DNA of 64,000 nt from VFKI01 sp964647825 (GTDB lineage Bacteria > Pseudomonadota > Gammaproteobacteria > DSM-16500), in NCBI GenBank assembly GCA_964647825.1, contig CAZYJL010000004.1:161383-225382 (forward strand), read 5' to 3'. Positions 61,469 through 64,000 of this stretch are shown here, in pieces. The notes below the pieces were generated by a model. The model did not search any database. It saw only the letters and a list, made by a program, of their open reading frames with translations, and had not been told where the DNA came from. How positions within the stretch are numbered: the stretch's first letter is position 1; the number at the start of each line of letters is the position of its first letter. A program made the translations under genes and the position numbers.

Positions 61469-61653
61469 GTAATAGATCAGTGGGGGTGTGTTTTTTTGCT
61501 TAACTGATCGCAATTGCCAAACAGCAAAATGCATTTTACTGATAAAAGTACGCTTCATGTTATCAGAAAGGGCATGGCTTTGATCACTTGCAACAGCCGA
61601 TGGACGACTGATATGCAGTTAAGCAAAAAAAAACACACCCGCTGATTTATTAC
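61469..61653. mobile_element. Family 1 palindromic element (IS66-like MITE) with 8-bp target duplication
   Basis: This 185-bp element starts GTAAT and ends ATTAC and is flanked by the direct repeat CTAAATAG (61461-61468 and 61654-61661). Arms of about 38 bp are inverted repeats with GTGTGTTTTTTT, and the interior is nearly identical to the copy at 11521-11707 though the arms differ. Reconstructing the empty site joins the lipoprotein stop to the hairpin at 61670-61698, so the element entered the short gap between stop codon and terminator. Confidence 0.88.
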
Positions 61654-61669
61654 CTAAATAGCAAATCTT

Positions 61670-61698
61670 AACAAGGGGTGAACGCATCACCCCTTGTT
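61670..61698 (+). terminator. 12-bp perfect hairpin, the lipoprotein gene's original terminator
   Basis: AACAAGGGGTGA and TCACCCCTTGTT form a perfect 12-bp stem with loop ACGCA. The T tract after it is short (the stem's own TTGTTT). It would lie directly after the lipoprotein stop if the MITE is removed. Confidence 0.7.
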
Positions 61699-61803
61699 TC
61701 ACTTATTCATTCTCGCAAAAAACAAGCGCATCATATTGCTACATTTCATCTACCTTCCCCTATATACTTTCCCGCAATTTTGGTTATCTATGGACATCAC
61801 AAT

Positions 61804-62280
61804 ATGACAACGCTGCAACAGGGCGATATCGCTCCCGATTTCTCACTGCCTTCACAAGATAACACGCCAATTTCATTACATGCTTTTCGTGGTAAAAAAG
61901 TGATTCTTTATTTTTATCCAAAAGATGATACGCCTGGTTGCACGCGCGAAGCCTGTGACTTCCGTGATCAACTTTCACACTTTGCTACTGCAAACACAGT
62001 CATTCTCGGAATTTCCAAGGATAAACCCGCAAAACACCAAAAATTTCGCGAAAAATATCAGCTCCCTTTTACGTTGCTCTCCGATGAAACAGGCGATGTT
62101 TGTGCAGCATATGGTGTCATCAACAAAAAGAGCCTATTTGGTAATACATTTCTCGGCATTGAACGATCCACTTTTTTAATTGATGAGAATGGCGTCATCT
62201 CGCATATCTGGCGCAAAGTCAAAGTCGCTGGACACATTGAAGCTATCCTTGCCTCTCTTTCATCAGGAGCATCTGTCTAA
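61804..62280 (+). CDS. bcp: Thioredoxin-dependent peroxiredoxin Bcp (158 aa)
   Basis: Bcp/PrxQ reduces organic peroxides. The peroxidatic Cys lies in YFYPKDDTPGCTREACDFRDQ near residue 45, and the second Cys five residues later is the PrxQ-type resolving Cys. The start MTTLQQGDIAPDFSLPSQDN is typical, and the length matches the E. coli 156 aa. Upstream codons are open but unlike the family. It shares one base with the start of proS (TAATG), so translation of the two is coupled. Confidence 0.95.
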   Translation: MTTLQQGDIAPDFSLPSQDNTPISLHAFRGKKVILYFYPKDDTPGCTREACDFRDQLSHFATANTVILGISKDKPAKHQKFREKYQLPFTLLSDETGDVCAAYGVINKKSLFGNTFLGIERSTFLIDENGVISHIWRKVKVAGHIEAILASLSSGASV

Positions 62281-63785
62281 TGAAATCTGCTATTTCGCCC
62301 ACTCGCCTCGAAAACTATCCTGAATGGTACCAACAAGTCATTCGTGCGGCTGACTTGGCAGAAGTCTCACCGGTTCGCGGCTGCATGACGATCAAACCAT
62401 TTGGTTATGCCATCTGGGAAACGATTCAAAGTATTCTTAATCAGCAATTAAAAGCATTAGGCCATAAAAATGTGTATTTTCCCCTATTAATTCCAGCCAG
62501 TTTTCTGGAAAAAGAGGCAGAACACATTGATGGTTTTGCAAAAGAATGCGCCGTCGTGACACATACGCGACTTGTGCGAAATACGGAAGGCAAACTCATC
62601 CCTGCTAGCCCGCTAGAAGATCCTTATATTATTCGCCCAACGTCAGAAACAATTATTGGTGAAGCCTGCGCGCGCTGGATTCAATCGTATCGTGATCTGC
62701 CGCTACGCTTGAATCAATGGGCAAATATCATGCGCTGGGAAATGCGTACCCGCATGTTTTTGCGTACCTCTGAATTTTTATGGCAAGAAGGACACACAGC
62801 GCACGCGACTGCAGACGAAGCAAAAAATGAAACCCTCACAATATTAAATCTTTATGCGCGCTTTGCTGAAGATATCATGGCCATGCCTGTTTTTCGCGGC
62901 GAAAAAACAGCGAGCGAACGTTTTCCAGGTGCCGATCACACCTATTGCATTGAAGCCATGATGCAAGATAAAAAAGCGTTGCAAGCAGGCACATCGCATT
63001 ATTTAGGTCAAAATTTTTCGCAGGCATTTCAAATTAAATTTCTTAACGCGCAAGGCATAGAAGAATTTGCTTATACAACGTCTTGGGGTGTCAGTACGCG
63101 CTTAATTGGTGGTTTAATCATGACGCATAGCGATGACGATGGCCTCATTCTGCCACCCAAACTTGCACCGGTTCATGTTGTGATTTTACCTGTGATTCAT
63201 AAGGAAAATCAGCGCGAAGCGATTTTAACGTATTGTGAAAAAATTGCAGCTCACTTACGTCAAACGCTTTGGTCAACCCACCCTGCGCAAACGATTTCCG
63301 TGGAAATTGATACACGTGAATTGAGTGGTGGCGAAAAAGCATGGAGCTGGGTCAAAAAAGGCGTCCCCATTCGTTTAGATATTGGCGGACGCGAATGTGA
63401 CGCACAAACTGTTTGTTTATCTCGCCGCGATCGTCCATATCGAGAAAAAACAACAATGCCATTGACACAATGTCTTGCAGAAATCAGTGACACATTGCAC
63501 GACATACAAAAAACAATTTTCACGCGTGCAAAAACATTTCAAGAAAATAATACCGTTGAAATTAACACAGAGTCCGATTTCTATGATTTCTTCAATGAAA
63601 AAAATCATCACGGTGGTTTTGCATTAACTCATTGGAATGGTGATCCAGCCATTGAGGCAAAAATCAAGAAAGAGCTAAATGTCACGATTCGTTGTATCCC
63701 TTCTATGGAAAGGATCGAACCAGGGAATTGCCCTTTTAGCGGAGAAAAAAGTGCGCAGCGCGTGATTTTTGCGAAATCTTATTAA
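62280..63785 (+). CDS. proS: Prolyl-tRNA synthetase, archaeal/eukaryal type (501 aa)
   Basis: This is a class II synthetase charging tRNA-Pro. Motif 2 reads NQWANIMRWEMRTRMFLRTSEFLWQEGHTAH, and motif 3 contains TTSWGVSTRLIGGLIMTHSDDDGLILPP. Its 501-aa length lacks the editing (INS) insert of the 570-aa bacterial form, and the C-terminal anticodon-binding domain is followed by a zinc-ribbon-like extension ending SGEKSAQRVIFAKSY. These traits mark the ProS type found in archaea, eukaryotes and some bacteria. Gammaproteobacteria normally use the other type, so lateral origin or a second gene is likely. Confidence 0.93.
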   Translation: MKSAISPTRLENYPEWYQQVIRAADLAEVSPVRGCMTIKPFGYAIWETIQSILNQQLKALGHKNVYFPLLIPASFLEKEAEHIDGFAKECAVVTHTRLVRNTEGKLIPASPLEDPYIIRPTSETIIGEACARWIQSYRDLPLRLNQWANIMRWEMRTRMFLRTSEFLWQEGHTAHATADEAKNETLTILNLYARFAEDIMAMPVFRGEKTASERFPGADHTYCIEAMMQDKKALQAGTSHYLGQNFSQAFQIKFLNAQGIEEFAYTTSWGVSTRLIGGLIMTHSDDDGLILPPKLAPVHVVILPVIHKENQREAILTYCEKIAAHLRQTLWSTHPAQTISVEIDTRELSGGEKAWSWVKKGVPIRLDIGGRECDAQTVCLSRRDRPYREKTTMPLTQCLAEISDTLHDIQKTIFTRAKTFQENNTVEINTESDFYDFFNEKNHHGGFALTHWNGDPAIEAKIKKELNVTIRCIPSMERIEPGNCPFSGEKSAQRVIFAKSY

Positions 63786-63791
63786 TAAATA

Positions 63792-63845
63792 ATTGATTAT
63801 ATTGATATTTATATTTGACTAAACAGAAATATCAATATAATCAAT
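63792..63845. repeat. 19-bp perfect inverted repeat after proS
   Basis: ATTGATTATATTGATATTT and its exact complement pair around a 16-base loop, starting 6 bases after the proS stop. The A/T-only stem is weak, and no T tract follows immediately. It may be part of the family 4 repeat that continues to the right. Confidence 0.7.
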
Positions 63846-63870
63846 AGATTAAAAAATACTCGTTTTTATA

Positions 63871-63947
63871 AATAAAATCATATAGTTATCTAAAAAATAG
63901 GCTGTGAGAACAAGACCACCTCATATAAAATGATCTTTTTCTGAGCT
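63871..63947. repeat. Family 4 repeat, second copy
   Basis: AATAAAATCATATAGTTATC, then TAAAAAATAGGCTGTGAGAA and, after a spacer, TCTTTTTCTGAGC, aligns with 25011-25090. A TGAG/CTCA pairing is kept in place of the first copy's TGAGAC/GTCTCA. It lies before the REP-like copy at the window end. Confidence 0.5.
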
Positions 63948-63965
63948 ATTTTTTACAAAAAGAAG

Positions 63966-63994
63966 CTGTCATACCGCGCTTTATGCGCGGTATC
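63966..63994 (+). repeat. REP-like 29-bp hairpin repeat, copy 2
   Basis: The 29 bases are an exact complement of the copy at 22818-22846, with the palindrome ATACCGCGC/GCGCGGTAT. It continues CCAGTTT to the window end. Two identical copies 41 kb apart suggest a spread, probably chromosome-wide, repeat family. Confidence 0.75.
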
Positions 63995-64000
63995 CAGTTT

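Overview
The window looks like chromosomal DNA from a gammaproteobacterium of the Legionellales/Coxiella-like group. The evidence is a moderately AT-rich genome, standard gammaproteobacterial gene clusters (amgK-murU next to lptD-surA-pdxA, hemC-hemD, fmt-rsmB, accB-accC then fis, parE-parC), and proteins resembling secreted effectors of intracellular Legionellales: a WipA-like metallophosphatase and a tandem pair of kinase-like paralogs. No type IV secretion genes lie in the window, so the effector calls are inference.

Layout. 0-4 kb: a truncated secreted or membrane protein, an unknown protein, comM, tRNA-Arg, murU and amgK. 4-13 kb: lptD, a SurA lacking its isomerase domains, pdxA, tolC, phoB, a sensor-less phoR, and a phosphate:proton symporter gene behind a near-consensus Pho box. 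13-17 kb: an AT-rich minus-strand cluster of one small unknown and two effector-like paralogs. 17-25 kb: a short-chain dehydrogenase, a MAPEG protein, tRNA-Glu, pcnB, a secreted protein, a degenerate AroA-like protein, a TPR-methyltransferase fusion, sppA and sseA. 25-31 kb: a double KaiC-like ATPase with a GGDEF/EAL protein, then a three-gene FUSC-like membrane operon. 31-36 kb: metK, ahcY, a degenerate ClpB-like protein and cytochrome b561. 36-40 kb: an orphan type IVb pilin, an esterase, three beta-barrel proteins and guaC. 40-45 kb: rsmB, fmt, hemD and hemC. 45-47 kb: a dead PIN toxin with its antitoxin between 40-bp direct repeats, a degenerate spermidine-synthase-like gene and ubiK. 47-54 kb: parE, parC, hemB, then an HD phosphohydrolase gene bracketed by a second, decayed hemB 3' end. 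54-64 kb: the WipA-like gene, rsmJ, a DedA protein, accB, accC, fis, an OsmB-like lipoprotein, bcp and an archaeal/eukaryal-type proS.

The most distinctive feature is a set of short palindromic repeats. Family 1 (about 185 bp, four copies) has GTAA-type ends and exact 8-bp target duplications in three copies, which fits IS66-derived MITEs. One copy rewrote the last codons of phoR, and its empty site can be reconstructed. Families 2 (two copies) and 3 (three copies) have conserved cores with two inner hairpins. Their long outer arms differ between copies yet stay self-complementary.

Working links between genes: PhoB probably activates the neighbouring phosphate symporter through the Pho box. 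AmgK-MurU recycles peptidoglycan sugars, LptD and SurA serve the outer membrane, MetK and AhcY are adjacent methyl-cycle enzymes, and HemB, HemC and HemD make tetrapyrrole.
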